Assembly: GCA_011037195.1 (NCBI GenBank) | Contig: JAAEAF010001558.1 | Location: 1 to 64,000 of the forward strand | Reading direction: 5' to 3' | DNA length: 64,000 nt | From: Triatoma infestans | Lineage: Eukaryota > Arthropoda > Insecta > Hemiptera > Reduviidae | Shown here: piece by piece, positions 35,235 through 46,793 of the stretch | Layout: every line of letters starts with the position of its first letter | How positions within the stretch are numbered: position 1 is the stretch's first letter | The notes under the pieces: generated by a model | The model's database searches: none | Seen by the model: the letters and a program-made list of their open reading frames with translations, nothing else | Told to the model about the DNA's origin: nothing | Position numbers and translations under genes: made by a program

Positions 35235-35445
35235 AAATACCCACTTTTTAAGAACTGGGTAATTACCAGTGGAGGAGGGGTTATACCCGTCACGTTATTA
35301 GGATTCCTTAGGGATCTTAACCTGGTAGAGGTGCTGTAGAGACGATGTTCGCCTGGGACATCTGCTTGGGTGCTGTGGGCAAGCCTGCGGCACCCAGGGG
35401 GCATAGCACAAAGGATCGTAAGGTTGCAGTGCCCCCACCCACCCA
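35235..35445. other. GC-rich segment of unknown origin
   Basis: This block is close to half G+C, in sharp contrast to the AT-rich flanks, and includes GTGCCCCCACCCACCCAC and GCCTGCGGCACCCAGGGGGC. The minus strand is open for 74 codons (35222-35446) without a known domain. The LINE splinter just upstream suggests it may be part of a TE. Confidence 0.35.
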
Positions 35446-35508
35446 CTTTAATGAGACAGCTGAACTTAATAAATTGATCATTTATTGTGCAAATAAATTG
35501 ATAAAATA

Positions 35509-35646
35509 CGAAAAAGTAGAAGTAAAAGAAGAAATATCTATACTATGAAACACTGATGTAACAATTTAATACCAGTACGAAAAAGTAGTAGTAAAAGAAG
35601 AAATATCTATACTATGAAACACTGATGTAACAATTTAATACAAGAT
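35509..35646. repeat. 69-bp tandem duplication
   Basis: Two units, 35509-35577 and 35578-35646, differ at only one or two positions. Both contain AAATATCTATACTATGAAAC and CACTGATGTAACAATTTAAT. The high identity implies a recent event. Confidence 0.92.
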
Positions 35647-35916
35647 GTCTTCACCTCCTTCAATTGTACTTTTTTGTATGTTTACATAAATGTCACTAGA
35701 TAACTCGAACTGCCAGCAGTTATCTTTACAGAGATGTCTTTCATTCTAGCAAATTAAAACAAGGATTGCTTTATTTCAATATGTCCAAATATCGAATTTT
35801 GTAAGGAGACAGATTATAGTAGTCAATTTTGAGTTCATTTTCACTTCCCTGGAATGCCTTGCATTATGAATACCTTGAAAATAATTTTTATAATGTTATC
35901 GTACCTCTTTTTCAAT

Positions 35917-36026
35917 TGAATTCGTTCTTTTTTCTTTCTTTTTTTAATTTAAGGCGCGTCAACATCTATGGTCATTGGCGCCCGGAGCTAAACACTTAGC
36001 TATTCCCTTCCGTGAATTCGTTCTTT
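35917..36026 (-). mobile_element. Internally deleted SINE-1 copy with a 14-bp target duplication
   Basis: The element (35931-36012) reads on the minus strand from a head, GGAAGGGAATAGCTAAGTG, directly into the tail, GCTCCGGGCGCC, then GTTGACGCGCCTTAAATT and an A-rich end. The TGAATTCGTTCTTT flanks at 35917-35930 and 36013-36026 are identical. Compared with the longer copy at 37730-37940, about 130 bp of middle is missing, including the B box. Confidence 0.85.
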
Positions 36027-36359
36027 AATTCCGAGAAGTTGAAAATTTGGAACGATTGCAGTATTGTTTTTTGAATGGACACATTCAATAGTTTTGTTTG
36101 GGGGGGGAAGCTGAAGGCTTGGTATTCAAGAAGAATTGAATGCTATTTTGAATTTTATTTCTTAGATTCGTGATACAGTTTTTTTTTGCTTTTGGAATAA
36201 TATGAATAATAAGAGATTAATTTTATTTTATATAAATGATTTTGTGCTTTATTCCACTTATTATCATATAAAGATTCAAAGTTACTGGTTAAAGTTATAT
36301 GTATAATTTTTTTTTAACCTAATAGTTGTAAAAAGAAGCAATTAAAAAAACTAGCAAAT

Positions 36360-36689
36360 CAAGTGCATGCAATTGGGAATGGTTCATTGCTCGAGACGAG
36401 TAACCTTCTGTAGGTCGTGACAGTGCGAGTATTGTATTGCTGTATTTCTGTTAGGTTAAGAGAATCATTTAAATTTATATTTAAATAAAGTAAGAGCAAT
36501 TAACGTTTAAGTTTATTAAACATTTTATAACAGTTATAGTTTTATAACAGAATTGAATTTACTTATTTGGTTATTACTAACTTTATTTTGTGTTTACCGA
36601 TTGAATTTTCATTTGCATTAAGTTATGAGTTATTCAGACTATTTCTGTAAAGGTATTATAATTAGTAATGTATGTAATTATTCGTGTAG
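36360..36689 (+). promoter_or_regulatory. Candidate promoter and 5' UTR of Rpn7
   Basis: A locally GC-richer patch, CTCGAGACGAGTAACCTTC and GGTCGTGACAGTGCGAG (about 36391-36430), precedes a possible donor, TTAG|GTTAAG, at about 36455. A matching acceptor, CGTGTAG, ends directly before the ATG. A non-coding first exon with a 5' UTR intron is therefore plausible but unproven. Confidence 0.35.
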
Positions 36690-39600
36690 ATGGAAAGCGA
36701 AGGCGTTACACCACCTTATATGGAATTGGCACAAGTTAAATTTGCCTTAAAACTTCCTGAATGTCAGAATGATCAGTCACTGAAGGATAAGCTGTTAAAT
36801 GGAATTAAAGAAGGAAACATGGGTCCTTATTACAAAGAAGTAAGATTATTTTGCCCTTTGTTGAATATATCTATATTGTAGTACCAGATATACGGACATC
36901 CAATTTGCTAATTACAGCGTTGGTTTTGATTAAAAAAAACTAATCATTATAGTATTTACTTTGCAAGAATTTATGAAAATTGTTTTTTATATTCCTGTTA
37001 AACTGTATAGATGATATTCATTGTAGGTTTGCAATGATCTTGGATGGCCGATGGATAAAAAGCTTCATGAAGAAATGTGCGCAGCAAATGCCGCTAGATT
37101 GGCCGAACTAGAAAAGGAACATGAAAACAGTGTGATTGATGATGAAGATCAGGTCAGCGGTTTGTGGACAGCTCGATTGGATTACCTTTTATCAATTGGC
37201 GACAAAGAAGCCTCTACAGCACTTGCCCAATCCAAACTTAATGATAAGAGTGTACCAAAAACTCATAGAATAGATGCAGTTTTTGCCCTTTTCCGGATTG
37301 CTTATTTCCATGGGTGCGATATTAAAGGTAAAGACTATAGTATTTTTCAACTTCAATGTTTGCAGCTTCATAAAACTTAATTTTTTTAAAAGTGACACTG
37401 TTTCCAAAAATTGTAATCTACGTAGCTTTAAAAAGAAATAAAACTTAAAACTAAAATCGAAAATCAGATCTTGCGTCCAATTTTGCCAGTGATTTTTCTT
37501 TTTTTTTGCAAAAATCTATTTGATTAATTGTTTTGGAATATTAGGTCAAGTTGCTTAGTTATTACAATGAATTTATTAAAACGTAGCGATGTCCTAGAAG
37601 TATTAGTGATGAATAAATTAATTTATTCAAAAAATGGATTTCTGGTCTCTGTTTCTGTTTATAAAGACTGAATCCATAGTGTTATTATAACAAGTAGTGT
37701 TAACTTAGAGTAGAGCCGATTCCAGACTATTTTTTTTTTTTTTTAATTTAATGCGCATCAACATGTATGGTCATGGCGCCCGGAGCCTTCTCACTGCACT
37801 GCCGGCCTCCGGACAGTGTTCTCTCGTTACAGATAACAGAGCTGTAGAGGCTCTAAGAAGAAAAAAATCTACGGGTAGCACAACTGGAATCGAACCCTGA
37901 TCCTCCGGTGGGAGTCTAACCACTTAGGTATTCCCTTCCCTTAGGCTACTCTTGCTTGTAATTGTAACTTCTATTTGGCACTTGTAGATTTTGGTAGCTC
38001 AAAAGATCTTTGACAAGAGCTCACCTGATTTCCCTAGCATCTGATTTCAGTGCTGCTGAGGCTCGATCTACGAACGACTACGCGACCTATCACTTAAGTC
38101 TTTACTTAACATACTAAGATTGGCGATATTCGCTTCATTTATGTTTTCATGTGCATCACTGACCGCAGAAGTGAGCATCGTAGTTCAGGGCATGGTTTAA
38201 CGTTATTAATCATTTTTAATAATAATAACACATATTTAAAAAATAAAGGCTGAATAACTATTAGCAATAAGTTTTCCGCATCATCACGTAATATGTCCGT
38301 AAAATTATTTTGGAGAAAAGAGTGTCTAAATCGAATATAATTTTTACCGCCCTCTAGCGATATATCTTCGCATTTCCTACTTTATTATTAAAGAGGCTAA
38401 TGGCCATAAGTCGTCGATCCCCCCTCCCCCATTTAATATCTATTGTATTTGCTGAAAAATTTGTAAGAATTTTTTAATATTTTGTTTTAGGAATGACTTC
38501 AGCAATTGAAAAAGCTACAGAATTGATTGAAGGTCAGGGTGATTGGAGTTCCCGAAATAAATTAAAAGCCTACGAAGGAATTTGGAGCTTTGCTATAAGA
38601 GATTATGCAAGAGCAGCTAGATTGTTTGTCGACGTTGTACCAACATTTGAATCTTATGAATTAGCCGATTTTGGAATGATTATCCGTTATACTGTATTAT
38701 CCTGTATGATTGCTTTGCCAAGATGTGAATTGAAGAATAAACTGATGCATGCCGGTGTTACCGCCCAAGCATTACATTCACAGTACAGAGACCTTAGGGA
38801 ATATTTTCTATCACTTTATGATGGACGATATGCTGATTTTCTGGTAGCATTGGCTCAAGTGGAAACCACGATGAAAAGAGATCCACTGCTTCATCCTCAT
38901 TACCGACATTATGTTCAAGAAATGAGACTTAGAGCATATAAACAAATTTTGCAAGCATACAGGTATGGGAATAATGTTAATAATATTATATTTCTCCTCT
39001 TACCTTATCAAAGCTTCCTGTCATTTTCTTCCCCAAGATCACTTTTAAGGAATTGTCTCCTCATTGCTTCCCCAACCCGATTGATACAAGATTCCAGAAG
39101 TGTTTACACTCCCTACAAAGGTGGTAAACGGTATTTTTTTTTATTAACTGACCACAACTGATTTTCCTTAGCTTATTTTGCTTTTTACCAAGCAGATATT
39201 ATTAGACGAGGCTGTAAAAGGGCTTTCCAAGAAAATATTGCGAGTGTCTCTATCGCTTTATCTCGCAATACTACTCCTTTCCTAAAAGGCCCCTTTCTCA
39301 GATTTGATTAATTAGAGAAAAAAAAATAGCTCTCCCACTTATCACTTGATTGATGAAAATAAATCTATATTTTTGATGATATTAGCTACAATGTTCGTTA
39401 CTTTACGACTAATTAGGTATGTTTTTTCTTTTTTTGAAAAAGTTAGAAGAGAAAAAAGACCAAATCTATATCACCATTGGATGCAACTTAAAAATTTCTC
39501 TCAAAATCGATCCACCTGCAGTGCCACTTACCGAATGAGTCTCAAATTTAGCAATTTTCTTGAAAACGGTTCAAAAGATTTTTCTTTAACTTGGTGAAGA

Positions 39601-40241
39601 CTAAACGTTTGGTAAACATTCCGACTTTCAAGAAAATTTTGTCACAATTAGAACTGTGAGAATTGCAGTAAAATTAGGTCATGTAAATGTTCAACAACAG
39701 ATTTTGTTTTTGTTTCTGTTGACCTTGATTGTACAAATGTTCATCTGGCCTAAAAATCGATATCAAGCCTGTTGGAAAACAGATTATCTTAAACATATTT
39801 TGAACAAATTTTGTTCTATTCATTAATATTTAAAATGCAGAATTATTATATTTACAATTCAGGAATCGCAATTTTTAGTCAATCAGTTACCGTATTATAG
39901 GTTCTTTTCTGTTTTAATTTTTGGTAATATAATGTTCTTATTATTTTTATTTGATTTCCAGATCTTTATCACTTGATTATATGGCACAATCATTTGGTGT
40001 AACAGCAGAATTTATAGAAAGGGAGGTATCTAAATTAGCATCCTCTGGACGCCTTCAATGTAAAATTGATTCAGTAGCTAGAACTGTTGTCACATCGGCA
40101 CATCTTTCTGATGAAGCTATGCGAATAAAAGATGCAACCGATATGGATATGGACAGAAGTATATTGTATAAAACAACTGTTAAAAGAGGAGACATATTGC
40201 TCAATAGACTCAAGAAACTTGCACGCGTAATGGATTTTTGA
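36690..40241 (+). CDS. Rpn7: 26S proteasome lid subunit Rpn7/PSMD6, divergent
   Basis: Rpn7 is a PCI-domain subunit of the proteasome regulatory lid and helps place the Rpn11 deubiquitinase. Four exons, 36690-36839, 37027-37327, 38491-38962 and 39962-40241, join in phase to 400 residues plus stop (human and fly about 389). Family landmarks are LAQVKFALKLPE, GNMGPYYKEVCNDLGWPMD, GDWSSRNKLKAYEGIWSFAI, HYRHYVQEMRLRAYKQIL, YRSLSLDYMAQSFGVTAEFI (start of the winged helix), GRLQCKID and the tail TVKRGDILLNRLKKLARVMD. Many residues invariant between human and fly differ here; for example the [20 protein letters not shown]-type helix reads GMTSAIEKATELIEGQGDWS. An insertion of about 14 residues, SDEAMRIKDATDMD, lies before the last helix. 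The frame is intact with normal splice sites. It may be a fast-evolving sole copy or a paralogue. Confidence 0.9.
37328..38490. other. Rpn7 intron 2
   Basis: The intron contains the SINE-1 copy at 37730-37940. The remainder shows no exon or structured element. Confidence 0.7.
37730..37940 (-). mobile_element. tRNA-derived SINE-1, near full length, in Rpn7 intron 2
   Basis: On the minus strand the element opens with GGGAAGGGAATACCTAAGTG, followed by GTTAGACTCCC, GGAGGATCAG and GGTTCGATTCC. CCTAAGTGG fits the pol III A box and GGTTCGATTCC the B box of tRNA genes. A tRNA-unrelated body follows (CCGGAGGCCGGCAGTGC, CCGGGCGCC) and it ends in GCGCATTAAATT plus a long A tail. Related pieces lie at 15483, 35931, 46793 and 47147, so it is a SINE family and not a tRNA gene. 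Confidence 0.85.
39370..39710 (+). repeat. DR copy in Rpn7 intron 3
   Basis: Contains TATATCACCATTGGATGCAA, TCTCAAAATCGATCCACCTG, CTTACCGAATGAGTCTC, TTTCTTGAAAACGG and the end block GTAAAATTAGGTCATGTAAA. Confidence 0.65.
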
Positions 40242-42629
40242 AAATGTTATCTTTTTTTTTTAAACCATAAATCCACTTACCTCGATTATTATATATCTTT
40301 TTTCTTTTCGTTTAAAAGTAAAACAAAATAATCATGTACAAATGGCTTTTGATGTAAGATTTGTATAGAATTACAGTTTATTTTGTATAATTTAATTAAA
40401 TCTTATAAAGCTTTTTTTTTAGTTTGTTCTTCATATCCTTTCTGAGAATTTCTCGCAACAATATTTTCTTATAACACTTAAATAAATAAAAGGAAATTTG
40501 AATGAATGAATTTGCGATCATGTCAGATTTTTGAAATGAATTTTTCTTTCATTCAATGAAAAACTCATGTATTTCGATATTGTCTCAGTGCCAAATCGAA
40601 TGCCTTATTTTTTAGAAACAATAGTGTAAAAACTGACCCTGCATTACCGTTGATTCTCAAACCAATTTTGAAATATAGCTGGAATTTCATCCGACTTAGC
40701 ATGCATATTTATGTATTCAGTACCTGACAGGTTTCGGATTCTCATCAAGAATCAGAGTAAGGTATCAAATTAGTGTAGCATGCAGAGAGTTGACTTCTAC
40801 TTTACATTTCTAGTGTGTCTACTTGTGTGTAGTGTAGGGCATGACAGAAATATAAAGTTGAAGTCGGATGAGAATCTGAAACCTGTTAGGAACCACAAAT
40901 ATTCATGCTACGAAGGATAAAATTCCATATATTATCCACCATTGCAGACCCATCCACATTTTAAAATATTAAACTCAAAAAATTGTTGGTCAGTGTTTTT
41001 AATTAAATATTTTAAATGTAAACAAATTTATATTAGTGGCAGTGAATCATTCTTCTGGAGACCCGTTGTAATTGAGAACGACAGAAAGTGGAAAACATGG
41101 CTGTCTAAGATGAACTTCTTAGGTACTAATATCATCCATTCCACAGAGTCTGTATTTTTTTGTTCTTTGTACTTACCGGTCTTGGTGTATAACAAATTTT
41201 ATTTTTCTTATAATTGGTTACAAAATATTTGCGGAAACAAATGGAGAAGCTTGCCTACATTTTATTTGGTCATTCATATATAATAAAGAGTTTTTTCTAT
41301 ATGTCTCAACGAAGTCCAATGGAATCAGGATATTAAAAGACTAAAATTTGTTGGTTTAAGACTATCCAGAAGTTTATTACAATTTGAAATTTCATTTTGT
41401 TACTATAAGGATAGGGTTTCATTTTGAAAATCAATCGATAGAAATAAATACAATTTAATTCAATAGAAAATACAATTCAGTTGAATTTAGTATATTTTTG
41501 GTATGAACTCGTCATAACCCTTCAAATTTTTTTTATATATATGTATAAATTTATTCATTTTTGCCTATACATATTAAAAAATACAAAAGGCACGTCTAAT
41601 TCCATAACATAACCACATAGTAAGAAATACATGACAAAAGTAAACGAATGAGACTGTAATATAAATGTAATATAAAGACTGTTAATAATCTATTGTATAC
41701 AAAACTGACCTTTAAATAATAACTTATTCATATCAGTATAATTTAGTAAACATCTAACGTTAGTCAGTTTTAAAATCTCTTCAGTGCACCAAGTTTTTTC
41801 ATATAAGAATTCTTTTATGTTATATAAAAGCAGTTATTAATTAATAGCTTTTTATTTAATATTTTTGTATATTTTTTGTCTGCGTTATATTTGCTGGGAT
41901 TTTGTTATAAATTTGTACCAACTCAATTTTCTGAAGAATTTCGGATTTTACTCAATCGTTTTGTGGAGGTATGAATGTACATTTTGTTTGCTTCATAGGT
42001 ATATCGGACACGACACACATATTTTAGCCTTTTTCGTATATTAAACAATATTTTTTTTGGTTAAAACAATATTGTAAACAAGAGGAAATTAATAATAATA
42101 ACCATAGTCGTATGAGATTTTCGAAATTTGAGTTTACATAGAGATTGATTTTTCTGCAGTCGCACCTGATTTTTTTTTTTTTAAATAGCATACGGGCGTG
42201 TTGTACCTTGATGAATACCTTGAAAACTGACTACATATGATTAGCAGAGCATTGGCACACATAGTATAGTTCGAGATCACGAGATTGGCTTTCTAGCTAT
42301 TCCCATCTAAAATATGTTTAACTTCTGTGGCAGCAGAAAATATCAAGATTATCAAGGAGCAATTAGTAATTTTAAAAAAAAATCCAGCTTTATATAATAG
42401 ATTAATTACGGTAGCAACAGATTTCTTTTTTTAAATTAGATAAATAGCAGTATTTTAAAAAAAGAATATTTCATGGACAATATTTCTAAATTCTATATTT
42501 TTACATTTTTTTTTTAAACAAATTATAAAACTAATTTTTCTAAATTTTAGAGGCAAGCATTTTTAGAGCAAGTGAATTTAATTTAATTATATTCTAATTA
42601 ATAGATCAATTAATTAGAAGTAAATTGAT
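40242..42629. other. Convergent intergenic region between Rpn7 and the innexin
   Basis: It includes the Rpn7 3' UTR (possible AATAAA near 40482) and the innexin 3' UTR at the right end. A foldback element lies at 40672-40933. The frame at 40942-41283 (113 codons) shows no recognised domain. The rest is AT-rich and without clear features. Confidence 0.5.
40672..40933. mobile_element. Foldback element with about 75-bp inverted arms
   Basis: The left arm runs from AATATAGCTGGAATTTCATC through AGCATGCATATTTATG to CAGGTTTCGGATTCTCATC. The right arm, read as complement, runs from ATATATGGAATTTTATCC through AGCATGAATATTTGTGG to CAGGTTTCAGATTCTCATCC. No protein is encoded. A partial second copy lies at 59772-59935. 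Confidence 0.8.
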
Positions 42630-43706
42630 TCAACGTTTTCCTTTGTAATGTTTCTCCTGCAATTCTTCCAAGAAGCTTTTCAATGTCAAAATCTCCATAT
42701 TTTTAGAAACTTGATATAAGATAAACCAATCGCCTACTTTGAAATCGTTTAAAATTGAACGAACAGTATCAGTACTGGTGATTTTTGCTCTTGCCTTTAA
42801 TAATGAATAACGAAGACGTGAATTTGATAAAACAACTAGCTCAAATAGTAACCATAAAGATGATAATATAGCAAGTGCATAAAACCAAAACCATAATACT
42901 ATGTAAATCTTTTCATTCAGTATATTTACAGATAGTATGCATAAACCATCAAATTTCTGTAAAGTACCGGATGGCCCGAATTTCTGGAATGTACATTTCG
43001 TAACTTTAGGAAATAGTGACGCTATGGGATCTATCATTTGACCAGTATAACTGTTCATATAGCCAATTAAATAAAAACCATAATTAATGAATCCACCATC
43101 TAGAAAAATTTCTAATAAATATATCTGGGCAAGTACATTGCATAAATTAAATATTTCACATAGAAGAAAATGATAAATATACATATTATGCTGGCCTTTA
43201 TTTTTCTTAAAATAAGTAATTAGGATTTTTTTCCTCTGACGTATCTTCTCATTTGTAAAAGGACATTTTAGATCTTCAACAAGGCATTTAATTTTTCCAC
43301 CTTCCCAATTTTTCCATAAATAATGTGGCGTATAAAATAATACAGCCTGGAAAAATAATACAAAACAAACCCATTGATAGTATTTATGATATTTTACCGT
43401 ATCTTCCTCTTCAATATAACTGGTAACGCCTGGTTGTACCATATGAATACCAATTTGCTGATATGGTAAATGGCGTACGGTAAATGTTGAAGAAATCCAG
43501 CAGTAAGAATCCATAACTTTTTCTGGAACACCTTGTACTAAACAGTCAATTGGATCGCCAAAATATTGCCGGGCTGTGACAAGTACTGAAAATGTAAGCA
43601 ATAATAGTGCCGTGATTCTATAATGCAATTTGAACACTAAATTATCAATATTAGCGGATTTTCTGATAAAAATTAACTTGAGAAATGTAAAAATTTCTAC
43701 CAACAT
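42630..43706 (-). CDS. Inx2: Innexin (gap-junction protein), Inx2-like, intronless
   Basis: Innexins form gap junctions and hemichannels in the plasma membranes of protostomes. The single frame of 358 residues has the expected layout: short cytosolic N-terminus, membrane segment 1 (ALLLLTFSVLVTARQY), loop 1 with two Cys (GDPIDCLV, MDSYCWISSTFTV), the signature YHKYYQWVCFVLFFQA then LFYTPHYLW, segment 3, loop 2 with two Cys (VTKCTFQKFGPSG, FDGLCILSVN), segment 4 (IYIVLWFWFYALAILS), and a short tail with VGDWFILYQVSKN. These blocks resemble insect Inx2 most. I start at the ATG at 43706, which aligns with known innexin N-termini. The frame stays open 15 codons further to a TTG that is not a plausible start. 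All exons are fused in one frame, so it may be a retrocopy, but no frame damage is present. Confidence 0.92.
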   Translation of the reverse strand: MLVEIFTFLKLIFIRKSANIDNLVFKLHYRITALLLLTFSVLVTARQYFGDPIDCLVQGVPEKVMDSYCWISSTFTVRHLPYQQIGIHMVQPGVTSYIEEEDTVKYHKYYQWVCFVLFFQAVLFYTPHYLWKNWEGGKIKCLVEDLKCPFTNEKIRQRKKILITYFKKNKGQHNMYIYHFLLCEIFNLCNVLAQIYLLEIFLDGGFINYGFYLIGYMNSYTGQMIDPIASLFPKVTKCTFQKFGPSGTLQKFDGLCILSVNILNEKIYIVLWFWFYALAILSSLWLLFELVVLSNSRLRYSLLKARAKITSTDTVRSILNDFKVGDWFILYQVSKNMEILTLKSFLEELQEKHYKGKR

Positions 43707-46587
43707 GGCCCCTATTTTATGAACAAATATTAAGAAGAATACAAGCGCCAAGACTGAACTAATTCTTCAAAAACTATGCTGAAGAAAAATATGGAAGGGG
43801 TTTTAGAAAAGTAAGTGGGGAGAAATACTTGACAAAACTTTGGTACAGCACTTGTTTAATTTTTTAGCTAATCCAAACGCTGCCATATTAGTAAATATAT
43901 TTCCTCATCTTTTTTTTTACTTTCTCTAAGTGGAAGTATTAGGTTTGAATCAAATTTTCGAACCTGAGCTAGTTCAGAAATAGATGTTTTGAAGGGTCTT
44001 TCTAAAAAAGTTTTTTTAGTCTTTCTAGAAAAGGATTTGGAAGCCTAGGCATGCTCTGGGAAGACTCTGGTCCCCCCAAAAAATAAATTTAAAGCCATTT
44101 ATAATTATACTAATAATCAGCAGCAATGCTAGAGGAGGCTGAGTACCCAGGCATTTTCAATAAATGTTTAGTTTCCTTACTATTAACAGGTTGATAGAAC
44201 CATAGATTGTACGATGAGACATAATAGAAAGCCTTATATGTTCTCAAAACTTTTTTAAAATAATTTTTTTCGAAATAGGTTTTTAATAAAAGTTTTCCTA
44301 GCTGCCAAGCCGATCAGTCAGATCCGCCATTTGGCTCCTTGCAGCCCAGTTTAATTTTGTTTTGTATTCGAAAACAGACCAGTTTATTGCTGCCTTTTCC
44401 TACGTCACTTAAGGCGGCGCATGAGTCAAGGTGCGCTGGCGTTATATCCTCGGTGAAGCAGAGAGGACCAGTCGGGGAATCGATAACGCCAAAGCGATGC
44501 AGATGGAGGCCTGTAAGTAGTCGTCCCAGTGATCATGCCAAAACAGGGCATTGCAATATTGCATGGAAGATTGGGAGGCAAGCGATCCTCTTTATTAAAT
44601 AATGCCTCCCATCACTTACGAAGTACATCTCTTTCTTCATCACATTTATTGGCCCTAATTTCTGCAAACGCAGGCAGTTTTTTTTTTTGCAAAGGAAATC
44701 AACGGGACCATAATGATACCACCATCAATGGTACCATTTTCGCCATAATATCAGTTTACATACAATCAACAAGCCAAGTGTGATGAGAAACAATACGTTG
44801 ATGTAAACACTCTTCACGAAATTAATAAATTTGCTCTGACAATGGTATAAAATACAATAATTTCTGTTGAAATTAATTAACTTCAGTTCCACATTTACTA
44901 ATGTTTTTTTTTTTAAAAAATACCAATATTTTCTTCTTTTTTTTTTTGAAAGATCTTATCAAAGAAATTTAAATTCTTATTCCGAAAAAAAGAAACAGCT
45001 TCAACCATCTGTCACCACTTTTATTCTGAAAAAATGCATGTTAAGGTTTTTCTGGGAGATTGGGAAGGCTATGACTTTTATTTGTATCTCTAAGCTGCCG
45101 TTTCAGTTTATAATGTACCCCAACTAATACAAAATTACAATTAACGATAAAAAAAATTCAAGTTTTGCCCAGAATTTATTATTCAAATGGAAAGGAATTA
45201 TTTTGATAGGTTTAACATTTTCAAAAAATAAATAGAAACTTTCAAATTATAAAATAATCGTAAAATATGTCTTTTATTTTTTTAAACAATATATACCTAT
45301 AAATAAGTTACTAAAACATAAAGTTAACAAGAATCTATACAAACAATTGGGCTATCACAAATTTATTACTAACAACTGTTCCTAAAGCTTCATTTTTCAC
45401 CAAACTTATACATATATTTACAATAAATGCTGTATATACATTTATGTATAGGGTCCAATATAGTTTAGTTTTCTTCAAACATGTCATATATCCTTTTGTG
45501 AATTCCAAAAACAATATTAATAAGAATATAAGACTATATATACAAAACAATATAACAATAATTGATCAATATATTAAATAATTATCTAATGGGTTTAATC
45601 TAAATTTTAATAATTATATACAATCATATAAAATTTTAATGAACATATACATATTAGTTAATGTTTGTTAAAATATCAACAAAAACAAATAATTATTTTT
45701 AATGACGTTAACACTTTTGATAAAAAAAGTAAAAAGTGGACTTCAGGGAACTGAGTGTATCCCCCTGTCTAACAAAACACTAACATTCCCAATATAGTCA
45801 CACAACAAGTTGTAAAGGACCTGTAGAAGTAGTTTATCTATGCAACTATTTAAGTTTAGCCGTATCGGCACATTAATACAAACTGTATCTAGCTGAATAC
45901 CATTCACGCAAAACCATTCGATAAGAAAAATAGACACCATAAGTGCACCAACAGAGTAGAACTTCTAAGATCATAATAGAACTGACTCTGTAGCCATTCT
46001 CTCGATAAAAAATTTAAACCTAGCATCCATTCTAATGTAACATATTACTTACATTTAATGAATTAAAAATTAAGAATAGTTATTTATTTTACCCCCTTAA
46101 CGTTTATTTGCTAATAAAATTGAGTTCCCCTTACTGATTCATCCACTGATCATAATTTTATTGGGATACTCCCACCATCGAATATGACACAAATAAAAAA
46201 AAAAGTAATTTAATTTTCGCAAGCTACACAAAAAAAAAGTTTTTTTAGGTCTTTCTGTTAAAAAGTAAACCTTGGATTATTTTTTACAAGGCTCCATTTA
46301 GGAAAAGGTAAAGAAAATCCCGACAATCAGTCTGAAGGTTTTACTCTTCCAATTTCGTGCAATCATTAATATTAATGCCAGAAATCAATTTATTTAATAA
46401 TTATTATTATTATTTCTTCTTCTTTTTTTTAAAGATCTTAACAAAGAAATTTAAATTCATTATCCTAAACATTCATATAATAACTGTTTTCCTTGGCATT
46501 ATTTAATTTAGGATTTCGTCGTCTACTTACTTAATCAAATATCCATTAAATCTAGTGTGAAAGTATTATTATGCTTTAATAAATTAT
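43707..46587. other. Intergenic DNA between the innexin and the Bcl-2 gene 3' end
   Basis: It contains a DR copy at 43910-44320, then a GC-richer unidentified stretch at 44400-44600, then AT-rich sequence. The repeat-free part, about 45250-46587, could be the 3' UTR of the minus-strand Bcl-2 gene, with a complement of AATAAA (TTTATT) near 45274. No further gene seen. Confidence 0.4.
43910..44320 (+). repeat. DR copy upstream of the innexin
   Basis: Opens with TTTACTTTCTCTAAGTGGAA and TCAAATTTTCGAACCTGAG, then has GATGTTTTGAAGGGTC, the phase found at the start of the DR copies at 6340 and 54960. Confidence 0.65.
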
Positions 46588-46725
46588 TCAAATAGCAAAT
46601 CTTCCAAACCATCTGAGTATCAATACTATAAGAAATGCAGCTGCTACTAGAGCTCCCAGTAATCCCACAAAACTGCTGAGGGAGATCTCGGTTGATGGCG
46701 GCTTACAATAAGAACATAAGCCAGG
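46588..46725 (-). CDS. Buffy/debcl: Last exon of the Bcl-2 gene: membrane anchor
   Basis: The exon begins PGLCSYCKPPSTEISLSS and runs through the hydrophobic anchor to a TGA at 46590-46588. It follows exon 3 in phase 0 after ENGGW. Its acceptor reads TTATTATTATTACAG: the pyrimidine tract is replaced by the end of a TTA microsatellite. Confidence 0.88.
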   Translation of the reverse strand, partial: PGLCSYCKPPSTEISLSSFVGLLGALVAAAFLIVLILRWFGRFAI

Positions 46726-46727
46726 CT

Positions 46728-46793
<66 letters not shown>

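Noticed and set aside
37870..37940. tRNA gene on the minus strand
   Set aside because: A and B boxes are present, but no cloverleaf could be drawn, and the head continues into a repeated body with a poly(A) tail, so it is a SINE.
40942..41283. 113-codon plus-strand frame next to the foldback element
   Set aside because: No recognisable domain and low-complexity composition; it overlaps intergenic AT-rich DNA.
42630..43751. Innexin starting at 43751
   Set aside because: The codon there is TTG; the ATG at 43706 gives the family's normal N-terminus.
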